Below, piece by piece: positions 48,030-58,934 of a DNA stretch of 64,000 bases. The notes beneath the pieces are model-generated. The model saw only the letters and a program-made list of their open reading frames with translations. It was not told the DNA's origin and made no database searches. Source of the DNA: Myrica gale. Its lineage: Eukaryota > Streptophyta > Magnoliopsida > Fagales > Myricaceae. Location of the stretch: contig OZ005612.1 of the NCBI GenBank assembly GCA_963930655.1, positions 4,469,001-4,533,000 of the forward strand, read 5' to 3'. Numbering within the stretch: position 1 is the first letter of the stretch; each line of letters starts with the position of its first letter. The translations under genes were made by a program, and so were the position numbers.

Positions 48030-48870
48030 TTATTAAGGGAAGAATATATTTTTACCCACAAACTACCATAGATTTTGCACTTTGTACCCTAAACTACTAG
48101 TTTTGACACATTGCACCCTTTAATTACTGATTTTAGACATTTTGCACCATTTGTCCAATTTTTAGAATAAAATGACAATAATATCCTTGACTCACTTTGC
48201 ATATATTGAAGATATTGTTGTAAATTCATTAATTTTTTGAAGGTATTATTGTCAGATGAAGGGTGCAAAGTGTTTAATATTAGTAGTTAGATGGTGTAAT
48301 GTGTCAAAGTGGGTAGTTTAGAGTGCAAAGTGTCTAACATTAGTAGTTAGAGGACGAAATGTGTCAAAATTGGTAATTTATGGTGCAATGTGTCAAAATT
48401 GGTAATTTATGGTGCAATGTGTTAAAATTTGTAATTTATTGTAGAGCTGAACAAAATCGGACCGCGGACCGGATTGGACCGCAAAATCGGACCGGATTTG
48501 CGGTTCGGTCCGATCCTATTTTTTTAAATGTGGTCCATTTCGGTCCGGTCCTTTTTTTTAAATGCGGTCCGGACCGAACCGGACAACATTTATTAATAAA
48601 AATATAAAAAATATTTTTTATATATTTTTTAATACAAATTACAAACTTAAAAAGGTTAATTTTAATCTAACCTAAAACTCTACATTTTTATATGCCCCTA
48701 CCCCTTCGAAATTAACCTAAAAAAATATGTAAAAAAATTGAAACCGGTTCCGGACCGCATTTGGTTGGACCGGTCTGGTCCTCTATTTTAGTAGGACCGA
48801 AAATCCGGTTTGCAACCCTAATTTATGGTACAATATGTCATACACCTGGTAGTTGATAGATGAAAAATAT
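48030..48870. mobile_element. Foldback element carrying a nested insert
   Basis: The left arm (TTGCACTTTGTACCCTAAAC, ATTGCACCC) and right arm (GGGTGCAAAGTGT, then repeated GGTGCAATGTGTCAAAATTG units) are inverted relatives, as in 34731-35085. The right arm is interrupted near 48445, where the 'ttatggtgcaatgtgt' repeat stops, and resumes near 48820 (AATTTATGGTACAATATGTC). Confidence 0.62.
48447..48820. mobile_element. Nested MITE-like element with GGACCG-rich ends
   Basis: Both ends are full of GGACCGG/CCGGTCC words in inverted arrangement (ATCGGACCGCGGACCGG at left, CGGACCGCATTTGG and GGACCGGTCTGGTCC at right) around an AT-rich centre. This is the pattern of a known type of plant hAT-like MITE. 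Ends are approximate and non-coding. Confidence 0.5.
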
Positions 48871-49029
48871 ATTTATTATTTTTATTAAAATTCAATAAAA
48901 TTTTAATCAACCCCAATTTTTACAATATTTCAAAAAAAAAATCTTTACAAACACTACCGAATTCATAATTACTCAAATGACCTTTATAATAATAAGAGGT
49001 GTGAAGACTGCCACGCCGATTGTATACAA

Positions 49030-51180
49030 GTATTGTGGTTTTCAATTCTAATTTCTATGGGCTGTCAAGGTGTTGACAGCGTGGATCCAAAAAAAAATTT
49101 TCGGGCCTGCGTGGATCCAATTTGGTCTAAAAGACCAGGGGGGAGGGTTCGTGCCTCAGTTCCTTCCGGAAACGAAGTCATGCATGACTTGCATGCTGAC
49201 ACGTGGAACGTGAGAAGGGTTCCATTATAAATAATTTATATATATTATATAGAATAGCGCATTTTAAATTTTAAAAAAATAATTTAAGTTTTAAAAACAT
49301 CTGTTACATAGAATAAAGAATAAATAGTTAACTAAGGATAAATTATTTTCAATTTGATACAAATTATTTTTTTATCATTTATTTATTTTTTAAAACTCTT
49401 TTTTTCATCTATACTAAATACATATTTTAAAAAAAATATTCGGCATGAAAATGTCTCCCGTCCAAACAAACGCGCTAGCCTTAATCCGTAGTATATGGAT
49501 CAAACTCTGCTGCCAACAAACAATCAACGCGTGAAATCTCGTAAGCTATTCAGAAAAAATGAAAAGAAAGAAATCTCGTAGGCTGGTGGCTGGTGAGATT
49601 TTGATTTGCTAATATATAGGACCAGATATGTTGGTTTTCAGAATATTTGTAGGATGTTGAATATTTTTGAAAATTTTTATGTGATGTTAAAATTGTATTG
49701 GAATGCGTGTAAAATTTGTTAAAATTGATTATTGCTTAAGTGTGTTTTGTGATGTTTGGATGATAAAAAAAAAGCAGAATGCAAATCCTAAAAAAATTAG
49801 GAAACGAACATGCCTCAAGACAAAAAGACGTTGGAGTGAATCTAGACAAGCTTGTACCACCGTAGTCCGTGGAGTACTTGATCATTCTTACCTTATATTA
49901 TTCCAGAGGAGGATCCGAAAACGGATATGTTCGTGTTGGGTAAAAAAGTAGGATTTTAGAGAAGTTGTAAATATCTATGTTGAATAATATTTTATTGGTG
50001 TTTGTGTAAAGTAGAGAGAGAAATGATTTGATGTAATTGTTTAATAAAAAAATATTGAAGTGATGTGAAAAAGTAAAGAGATAAAATTTGTGTTAAATAA
50101 AAAAGTAAAAAGTTGTTGGAGATTGTCTAAAATGTATTGGTGTTTATATTTGAATTCTTAAGATGTTCAGTAGTAATTTTGTAAATGTATTTGAATCCTG
50201 AAAAAAAGTTAAAAAGGAACGTAACTCGAATTGCAGGGGGTGAGAGAAAGAGAGTGTGTGAGTCCCACGGTGAAAGAAGCACTTATGCGTGATAAATTAT
50301 ACTTGTTTGGAGGTCTCTGAACTTAGGCAACTTTTTCAAGTAGTTGTATTTTGGTTTTTCACCTTTTCATTTTCTGCACTAATACTTTTTCTTGCATTGC
50401 TTGAAGTTTTTAACATGAAATGCATGCTCAAAATCTACTAATTGTTTCCCAGAAATGAACTTCTAAAACATTACAACTGCAAACTCAAGAGTGGCTCTAA
50501 CCTGTGATCCTTGACAATAATTTAAATTATCTCTTTGTATGCTTAAAAAAGAGCATTATCCAATGCGATTTTTTCTTTACACATTGGGTTGGACTTATTA
50601 CCAATTGAGTTGGCTTGGAGTAGTTCCATACACTCCATTCTTGTGGGACTGGAAGTCTGGAATGGGATGGTTGCATTGAGCAATTGCCATACTTTTGTTC
50701 AACCTTATTTACTATTTCATCCTGTATAGTATTCTAATGCGAGTTTGTTGGGACAGGGCATTTTGGGAAGCGTCAGCAATTACTGTGTTCATAATGCCAA
50801 GTGCCCTGTACTTGTTAGAAAACAAGCTTGAAGACTGAATCTTTTACTGTTTCTATCGCTACCAAGACGGAAAAGCAAAATCTATGCTGCTGATATGCTG
50901 TTGGATAGTTTTCATTTATGTCTTGTAAATAATGCACTTAAAAGTTGAATAAATGCAATCACTTGATTCAGCTTCTGCTTCCCATCTAATTTAGATGGAC
51001 TGGATCAGAGAAACATTGGGCTTGGACAAAAAGCCCAAGGTTATCAAATGAATTTTGGGAAAGGCCCAAACGTAATGTGTATGAAATGATGGTATGGCCG
51101 GTGTGTGATGATTTTAGTTATTTTGAGGCCGTTAAATTCCTTCTGGGCGGTGAGGAAATAGACCCACCCAGAAACCAATT
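49030..51180 (+). pseudogene. Inverted copy of the universal stress protein locus, gutted
   Basis: The upstream block (49050-49560) and downstream block (50283-51180) match the USP locus in inverse orientation, so this copy reads on the plus strand. The last exon survives at about 50756-50832 (SVSNYCVHNAKCPVL then VRKQA and stop) but has lost one T in the TTTTT run of the exon start, shifting the frame, and one valine codon. Exons 1-3 are missing; a MITE at 49624-49813 and unrelated AT-rich sequence sit in their place. Confidence 0.85.
49624..49813. mobile_element. MITE, family 2 copy c
   Basis: From AGATATGTTGGTTTTCAG to GGAAACGAACATGCC, sharing the interior of 24459-24683 (GGATGTTGAATATTTTTGAA, TTGTATTGGAATGCGTGTA). 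It sits inside the gutted stress-protein copy. Confidence 0.62.
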
Positions 51181-51547
51181 AATATAAAACTAAAGTTTTT
51201 AATTCGAGATTGAACTCGACATTATAGTTCAATTTTAATTAAATATTACACGTATTTTGACCTATCAATTTAAGAAGAGTATGATGAGTGATAAAAATAT
51301 AATTTAAATAATAATAAAAAATTTAACTCATTTGGTTTAGGCTCCACAATTACATAGCTTTTGTGTCGGACCGAGATTAAATAAACCGAACATGTCGACT
51401 CTTATTTTTCAAGCTGGAACAAATTTCTTTCTTGGATTTTACCTAATTTGTGACGAGGATCGTTTGTCCTCCATATTCTTTTTGCAAGGGCAAAACAAGG
51501 ATAACCAACAAGTTTCCTATTCGAGATTCGTTCGGTTTCCAGTAAAA

Positions 51548-53624
51548 TTAGGTAGAATCCTCATCGCGCAGGAATTGATCAAATTTGGAACGAAAGTCTG
51601 CTGGAATACGGACAGGACGAAAGTTTTTGTTAAGCCAAACTGCTGTAGCCTTCGCTTCCACCATAGGCTGCACATTGCAGGAAAGTTACAAGGTATATCT
51701 ATCAATAAGATTAGCTGATTAGGGCAGCACATGGCTCTGTCAGTGCTGAACTACTCCATAGCCGGGAGTTTTAAGGCCGTCCAACCGACCAAACTGACGG
51801 GTTGGGCTCTATTATATCGAACCCCAACTGAATTTAGTTGGGCTCTAGTATTCTGAGCCCAATCTCGACTGGGCTCGCATATGGGTCGATCGAATCTAGT
51901 TGGGTTGGTCGGGATGTGGCCAGCCATGTACAGTCCTACATCAGATGGCTAATTTATAGTTATCATGCGTAAAGGAGACCAGAACAAACCTCTTGATTTG
52001 GCAGTTTCAAGATCAAGTGATCAATGTATAGCCGGACACCTGAGGTGCCAGAGATCTTCACCTTTACAACACATCTGTCTCCACACTAGATGCCCATAAA
52101 ACACAATGCGAATACATAGTAAGTGATATAAATGGAGTTATAAATTTAGCCATAAAGTATAAAGACCATCCCATTCCTAATTGCAGCAAAGGAAAGAGGC
52201 ACTCACTAGAATAATAAGCACTTTGCAAAAAAATTACAGATTATAGGACTAAGAGATGCAAAACAAATATTATTGCACCCCATTCAGCTATATTAACTTA
52301 AGATTGTATTATTATAGAATTACTGTACCAAGCCAAAGATTAACATTTTTTTTTAAATTCCAAAACAATAGCATTGACAGCAATTCCGAAAGGACTAATT
52401 AACTTGCACATTTTTAGAAATGAAAAAGCAGAGTGTTTCATTTAGACACAGCATATTTCGGTTCTTATAAGCCTATTTCAAGCCCTTCTTCTTTTGCAAA
52501 AAAAGTCCTAAGCCAATATATCCCTTGCTTGAGATAGCAGTGGAAGGAATGAAGAAATATTGCAGGATTGCATTTAGTGCCACACAAATCAATAACAGCT
52601 GCAAACAGTACATGAGAGGTTTAATATGCAGCAAGGATCAAAGACATACTCTTAGAGCGGAAACGAACTTGAGGGACAAATCCACCAGTGCTAATCCAAC
52701 ACCAGTCTGAGCAGCCGAATCAGGAGTAATGCCAAAATTTTTCAAAAATTCATGACGACCTGGATATTTTATTGAAGAACAATTCATCAAGTTTATAGCC
52801 TCAGGAGTCCTAAATTAATTTGCCTGTGACAAGGCTTCCCAAATGCATTATCCGTGAAATCTTTCCCTCATGCCACCATCCACACGGAACAAAAGATGCA
52901 TTGGCATGAACCACCATTCACCATTATCAGTTATAAAGAAAGCTTTGCATAATTAAGTTTTCAACCAAAGAAAGCACCCAAAATTCCTTACTATTTCAGA
53001 AGAATTGATGGGGAATTAGTCTTACCATGTTGGCAGTAACTTGCATAGATAGCATTGTTGACTACTCCATACTGATCCAGCTCGTAATCACGAACTTGGA
53101 TCTCAACTTCAAAGAATCCACTCATTCTGCGAAAGGGGGAGTAGAAAAAAGGGTTTATTCAGCTGCTACTACTCATCCACACCCAAAGCAAAGGTGACAA
53201 GAAACAAACAGTAGAGTCGCATATAGAAAAGCGAAAAACCACCCGAGAAAGTAGAGAAATGTAGCGAAATTTGTTCACCACAAAACCAAATAGTACACGA
53301 ATTAACAAACTAAGACTCCAGGTTTCTGAGACTCTACTTTGAAGTCTGAAGGAAATGCCATAACAAAGCACCTTTAAAAGCCGAGAGAAAGAAGGTGAGA
53401 ATTTGTAAGTACCCATTGCTAGCTTTGCAGTCCGAGGGTGCGGGTGCGGGTGCGCTGCAGCATCTCACAGCAGGTAGTGATCGGACTCGTGGCGGCAAGC
53501 GCGGCAGGGTCAAGCGACACTCTCCCAATCGAGGGGGGAGATCGAACAATGTAGGCTTGAGACGAGAGGCGGGAAACGCCACATGCGAAGGATGGGCAAG
53601 TGAAAGTGCGTGCAATTGCGACAT
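51548..53624 (-). CDS. ALT: ALT/ATL-type plastid acyl-ACP thioesterase (single hot-dog), 5 exons, intact
   Basis: Encodes a small 4HBT-fold thioesterase that releases medium-chain or beta-keto acyl groups from acyl carrier protein in plastids. Exons: 53624-53413, 53126-53026, 52759-52650, 52085-51990 and 51667-51548, phases agreeing, 212 residues. Residues 1-about 60 are a serine/arginine-rich transit peptide with [12 protein letters not shown] near the likely cleavage site. The mature part starts [20 protein letters not shown], with D88 and the [17 protein letters not shown] active-site segment, then [33 protein letters not shown] and [20 protein letters not shown], ending DEDST. The fourth exon begins with Cys (CGDR) where other copies have Ser. 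Two partial copies flank it at 44900-45625 and 57084-57924. The domain is certain; substrate is inferred. Confidence 0.92.
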
Positions 53625-56600
53625 TTCCTATGGGACGGGAGTAAGGGAGAACAGGGGAATGCCTAGCAAAAAAAGAAAAAGAAAAAGAGAGAACAGGGGA
53701 AGTACGTTGAAAGTTCTTTTTGGGGAAGAATGTAGGAGAGGAGAATTTAAAGGGTGTAGATAGGGCGTGGCTGGGAAGGAATTGGCGTTAGAATTTATGC
53801 AACTGTTTGCAACGGCACTGCACGTCCTCTTCATATTACACAAGATGCACGTAGTTAACTACCGCCTTAGACTCGTCTAATTTTTTAGTAATTTTATTCG
53901 TATATTTCTAATATTTTTAGTTTATAATTGATATCTTGCGTAATTAGGCGTTCTTAATTATTTGGAGTTACATTTCTTGACCATCTAGGAGTAGGAAGCG
54001 TGCTGACATTTTAAACATTATAGTTTATTTTTGTTCTTGCACTTGCCCACACTATATATGAACTTGCATGAAATCCCGTACTTAATTTTTCATTATTTAT
54101 AATGTTGCATCTTTTATCATATTTTATGCTGAATTCCTTAATTTGGACAGTTTTGAAAGCTTAACATTAGTATTTTTTGTAATCTCGTGGATCTGTAACT
54201 TGGAAGTTAGTGCGTCACTTGTGATTGTAAGTGGAAAGGAGGTGCTCATGATTAATGTATAATGATTTCTTTACATACGTTGTATACTTGTATGTATTAT
54301 TTTGAATTCTCGTCATTTTTATATTAGTTTGTAGATACAATGCAAAGTAGGGTATGTGTGGTTTGACCAATACCAACCGCTATGATTATAATTTAATATT
54401 GTCATTGTAAATAACTAATATGACCAACATTTTCAATTTCTTATTGAAATTTATTTGTTGTTATTGTCTTTATATTTAGGGAGTGAACACACAGTCTGTA
54501 CAAAACAAGAAAAACGTCTAGAGGGGTACGGAAAATTTAAATGGATCCGAAGACCCTAAAATGTATCGGATCCACATATTTGAATGTCAATTCGGATGCA
54601 AGTGTCGGAGCCACAAACAGTCACTAAGGCAGTAAAACAACCACCAGGACTACAAACTGGCCTCAAAGGGTGACACAATACAAACATAAACTGACTACAA
54701 GTGCCCCAACACAATACAAACACAAAACGACCACAAGGGTTAGGACACAACATAACTGCCGCACATGGTTGCTGCGACTTCCATTGGGTAAAGGATGATC
54801 GATGTCGCGATCCAACTCTCTCGGGATATTCTTCTTGCATGAAGGAGAGGAAAAGAAGTGACAGCTTCAGGTGCTACAAAACAACAGCGCCATGTGGACC
54901 ATTGGAGAAAAGGGCCAAAACTATCAATAAAATGGGGAAAGGGTAAGGGCGTCACTCGCAAGCTGTTCACTGGAAACTTTAGGATTTAACCTCATTTAAT
55001 TGAGAAATAGGCCCAAAAAGGACCAAAAAAGTACTTTTTGTACATGGTCCACCATCAGAGGTGTGGGTAGAGACGTAGAGGGCCGGAGATGGTGGTGCAA
55101 GGTTTACGAAAAGGAAAGGGGTTTTAAGGCTCTACTTGTACGGAGTCCACTTGACATAATGACATTGTATAAGATTGAAACTTTTGTTAGTAGATTTCGG
55201 GTATATTGGTAAACTCTAAAAATCTGAAAAATTTAGGGGATATTGTGAAAATTGATAAAATTCGAGTTTTTATTTATTTATAGTTATCATGATTCTTTTT
55301 TTGGGTGACAAGGAAATTCAGGCACCCAACCACGTGCACCGAATTCGGACGAACCTGACCCAGTATACGCACGAGGTGGGCTTAACGCCATGCCAAATCC
55401 CGGGCCATGCAGCCCTCCCAAACCACACATGCCAGTTAAGTCCAGCTTCGCGGAGGGAGTGACCTCAAGGAGTTGTTTGCACCTGAGAGGATTCGAACTT
55501 GTGACCTCAGGGGGAGCAAACCCCTAGGCTCCAAGCCTTCACCACTCAGGTCAACCCCGGGGTTTACTTATCATGATTCAGTACATAGTTTTTAGGTGCT
55601 GTTTTAGGCTTTTTGCCTTCTTTTGCCGGTGGGAGATGTCGTCAAATCTATCATCTTCTGGTCATTATCACCGGCACACACTGTTGGGTGGCGTTCCTCC
55701 GGTCCTTTCTCGTGTCTCAAGCAGATCTAGTGGTTTGCGGCATTCTCTCCACTTTTTTCAGCTGAGTCAATGGTTGCTCCCTGTTTGGAGGTTTCCGGAA
55801 TCCAGATCTCGATTGGAAGAAGGGTTGCCTCCTCTCCTCGGATGTACGTTGTTTCGGCTGCCAGATGCGACAATTTTTGGCTTAGGCCTTCGGAGCCACT
55901 TGTAGCAAGTGGGCTTTTAACTCACCTTGTTTTCTTTGTAGTTCCAGCCCGTTTGTCCAAGAATCGGTCCATAGAGGGATTTTGTGGTTCTGACCTACTA
56001 TCTGTACTAAAATATGTTTTTATCAATTAAAGTATATCTTGCCCACCAAATTTTTTTAAAAAAATTGTCTGTTGGTATGACGCAGAAAAGTATCATTTTT
56101 CTTGTTGAGGAGATTCCCCGATTTCCATTAACCGAAGATTTATTATATCAGTATTATAAGTAGTTTGTGCGAAGTACTATAACATTGTAAATTCGTTTTC
56201 GCTCAATCTGTGGGTCTCGTTTCCTTGCAATGGAGTTCACAACATATATCATACCCAATATAATAATGTCATTGCAAAACAATCTGATCGAGCGATTCAC
56301 TTGCCAACTGACCAGGACCTTGTCTAGGCTATTATGAATGAGTTAATCCTAAAATACTAGATTGATTCCATACACTTTAAATTCTATTTAATTTTTTTTT
56401 GTCAATTTTAACACAAATTTATTTTTAGTATCTAAAATTACGATCTTTTATATGTTTAGAAAATGGTCACTTTAAAAAATAATTATGCGAGTAAAATTGT
56501 CATTTTGTGCACTAGAAATCCTTTTTCCATTCAAATTGACACAATTTTTTTTTAACTAATATAGATATAGTTTAAAATTAATAATTAATAGGTATAAAGT

Positions 56601-56689
56601 AATAAAAATAATAGTTAGAGGTGCAAAGTGTTACCTACGTAGAGAGCATAAAGTATATATATTTATTCTATATTATATTTAACTGCAAG
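53625..56689. other. Spacer upstream of the thioesterase gene
   Basis: 53625-53850 probably contains the thioesterase promoter and leader. A SINE lies at 55291-55560. The stretch 55570-56030 is less AT-rich and ends in T/A-rich sequence like a retroposon tail, but no protein motif is visible. Other short frames, including 54556-54840, resemble nothing I know. Confidence 0.5.
55291..55560 (-). mobile_element. tRNA-derived SINE, copy 2
   Basis: On the minus strand an A-box-like GGTTGACCTGAGTGG near 55555 is followed by a B box at 55499-55489 (AGTTCGAATCC), then CTCAGGTGCAAACAA. The block matches copy 1 at 24008-24200, including CCC-T-AGGTC before the B box. The element ends toward 55291 with a short T/A tail. 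Confidence 0.7.
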
Positions 56690-57083
56690 AACCATTTCAA
56701 AACCTCTCGTCCTTGCTCTAACCATCAAGTACTGATACCTCTCCATGACTAAAACGGCAAGTCTTGCGAAAAAGACCCGAAAAAAAATTAAGAATTTTGG
56801 AGTGCAGATGGTTTCTATCATAATTCACTTTAAAATTAAGAATTTCGGAGTAAATCTCACTTATGGCGGAGGAATACCGTGGTTATTAAGGAAGCCACCG
56901 AATAATTTATCAAAAACAAAACTAGAAAAGTTAAATTTTCTGGTTTATTACAACTTTCTATCTTGGATTGTAAATTGTGAAGCGGATCGTTTGATCTCCT
57001 CAATTCTTTTTTATTTTCTTTTGCAAGGGCAAAACAAAGACAAACAACAAGTTCCTTATACCAATGGGTCTTCAGACTTGAGA

Positions 57084-57924
57084 TTAATTCGTTCGACTTG
57101 CAAAAAATTTATAGCTAGACTCCTCGTGGTCCATTATAAATTGAGCAAATTTAGACTTGAACTCCAGTGGAATACGGACGGGACGATAGTCTTTGTCAAG
57201 CCAAACTCCTGTAGTCGTTGCTTCCATAATAAGCTGCATACACAGTAGGAAAGTTACAGGGTATCTAAGATGGTTCTTTTTTATCATCCGTAAAGGAGAC
57301 CATAGCAAACCTCTTGACTTGGCAGTTTCAAGATCAAGTGACCAACGTATATCCGCACAGATGTGACGCGATGGATCCTCACCTTTACAACAAATCTGTC
57401 TCCACTCTAGATGCACATAAAACACAATGCAAGTACATTGTAATAATTGATATAAATGTTCAAAAAGAGATATATATATTATTGCACCACATTCAGTAAT
57501 ATCAAATAAAGCTTGTATTATCAAGGAATTACTGCTTTTACTTACCACACGCCTAAGATATATTCATTTTTTTTAAAAAAATTCCAAAACAAAGCATTAT
57601 CATTAAACATGAGCTTCCCAAAAGGACCAACTTGCACATTTTTAGAAATGAAAAACGCGAAGTGTTTCATAATTTAGACCCAGCATATTTCGGTTCTAAG
57701 CTGGCTACTTGTATCTATTCTTCTTTGCAAAAGAGTCATAAGCTAATATATAACCACTGCATAAAAAAAGAAAAAAGAGGTTTAGTTAATGTACAGCAAG
57801 GATCAAAGACATACTCTTAGAGGTGCAATGAACTTGAGGCACAAATCCGCCAGTGCTAATGCATCACCAGTACGGGCAACCGAATCAGCACTAATACCAA
57901 TGCTTTCCAAAAGTTCCTGACGAC
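57084..57924 (-). pseudogene. Acyl-ACP thioesterase copy 3: three intact 3' exons, 5' exons not in window
   Basis: Exons equivalent to 3, 4 and 5 of the complete gene occur at 57924-57815 (110 bp), 57406-57311 (96 bp) and 57233-57084. The first two have exactly the same lengths and splice sites as the complete gene and no stops ([51 protein letters not shown]). The last ends 10 codons later (SYKFFASRTN). Homology ceases at about 57966 inside intron 2, and exons 1 and 2 are not found up to the LINE that starts near 58.5 kb. The first exons may be lost or lie beyond the LINE, so pseudogene status is not proven. Confidence 0.78.
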
Positions 57925-57966
57925 CTGGTTATTGTATTGAAGGACAATCCATCAATTTATAGTTAG

Positions 57967-58480
57967 CATAAAGATGGTAAGCTCTTGTGGAAGGATGTTT
58001 TCTACCTTTTACCCCTTCATTATTGACCAACAACCACTGTGCATGAGTTACATTGGAGACGGAATAAAAATTAAGGGTTGGGGGTCAACTTTTGAAACTA
58101 AGAGGACTTCCAATGACGCAGTTGTGATTGCATGGCTAGAGAGGAAATATCCTCTTTGGGAGCCTAATTACTGGTTGGGGTCTATAGTTGTGAGTGCTAG
58201 TTTTATTCTATTATTAGACAGTTCTTCTTGATCTGCAGGTCTAGGGCATCAATGTGTCTACGTTGGTCGGATCTAATCAAAATTTGTTTATTCAGAGAAG
58301 TAGGAGTTCTAGACCTATTATTGGTATCAAAACTTTGTCATAAACTAATTCAGTGCTGATTTATGGAAGGTCTTATCCCTAGATTGTTTTCTTCTTCTTC
58401 TTCTCTGTCTCTTGGTCCAGTTCATGTCAATATAGCGTGATACTGTTTACAGATTGAATATTTTAACCCTATCATTCAAT
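57967..58480. other. Unassigned spacer before the LINE
   Basis: The plus strand is open at 57974-58231 (85 codons, MVSSCGRMFSTFYPFI...), containing a PNYWLGSIVVSASFILLL stretch that could be hydrophobic, but I do not recognise a family. It could be part of the unresolved 5' flank of the LINE or of the thioesterase copy. Confidence 0.35.
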
Positions 58481-58934
58481 TTACGGACGTGACGATTGCT
58501 CTCTGGAGCCTCTGGAGCATCATGCTCTCGCCCCCTACCTTTTCCCTCTACAACTTTATTCTTTCCTACCGGCGTCAAGGTCCTCCCAAATCCCTATGGC
58601 CCCACCTCTGACCGCTCCACACACCTTTTTCACCCCACCAACCCTGTCATATGTTGTCTCGTACCAGAATCATGCGACATCGTCCCCAACGCCCACCTTT
58701 ACGCTTGATACTCCGCTATATCATTATCTCCCTTTTCATGTTTTCTGTTGGTTCTTTCTCCCCCAGGAGCTAGACTACTCTCTTCACTTCCTCCTCCAAT
58801 TGCTGATTTTCCTGTTGCAGCCTTCAGCCACCTTGGGTTTCTTTTGGTCGTGGGTGGATGTTGTCGAGAGAATAAGACAGTATTGTTGGACACGAAGTTG
58901 GGAGTGGAAGGAGCTACTGAGTCTGGTGGAGGGT

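Larger units (their letters stand above)
47438..49029. other. Spacer with nested repeats
   Basis: No gene. The main content is the foldback element 48030-48870 with another element nested in it at about 48447-48820. The rest is AT-rich. Confidence 0.55.

Noticed and set aside
48050-48440. A minisatellite of GGTGCAAAGTGT units
   Set aside because: Units are irregular and inverted across a centre, which fits the foldback transposon instead.
54556-54970. Overlapping 75-95 codon frames on both strands
   Set aside because: No motif or codon-usage support and no neighbouring exons; likely chance frames.
57084-57548. A 154-codon minus frame as one gene
   Set aside because: It reads through the intron between two thioesterase exons; the splice sites and paralogue show a spliced gene.
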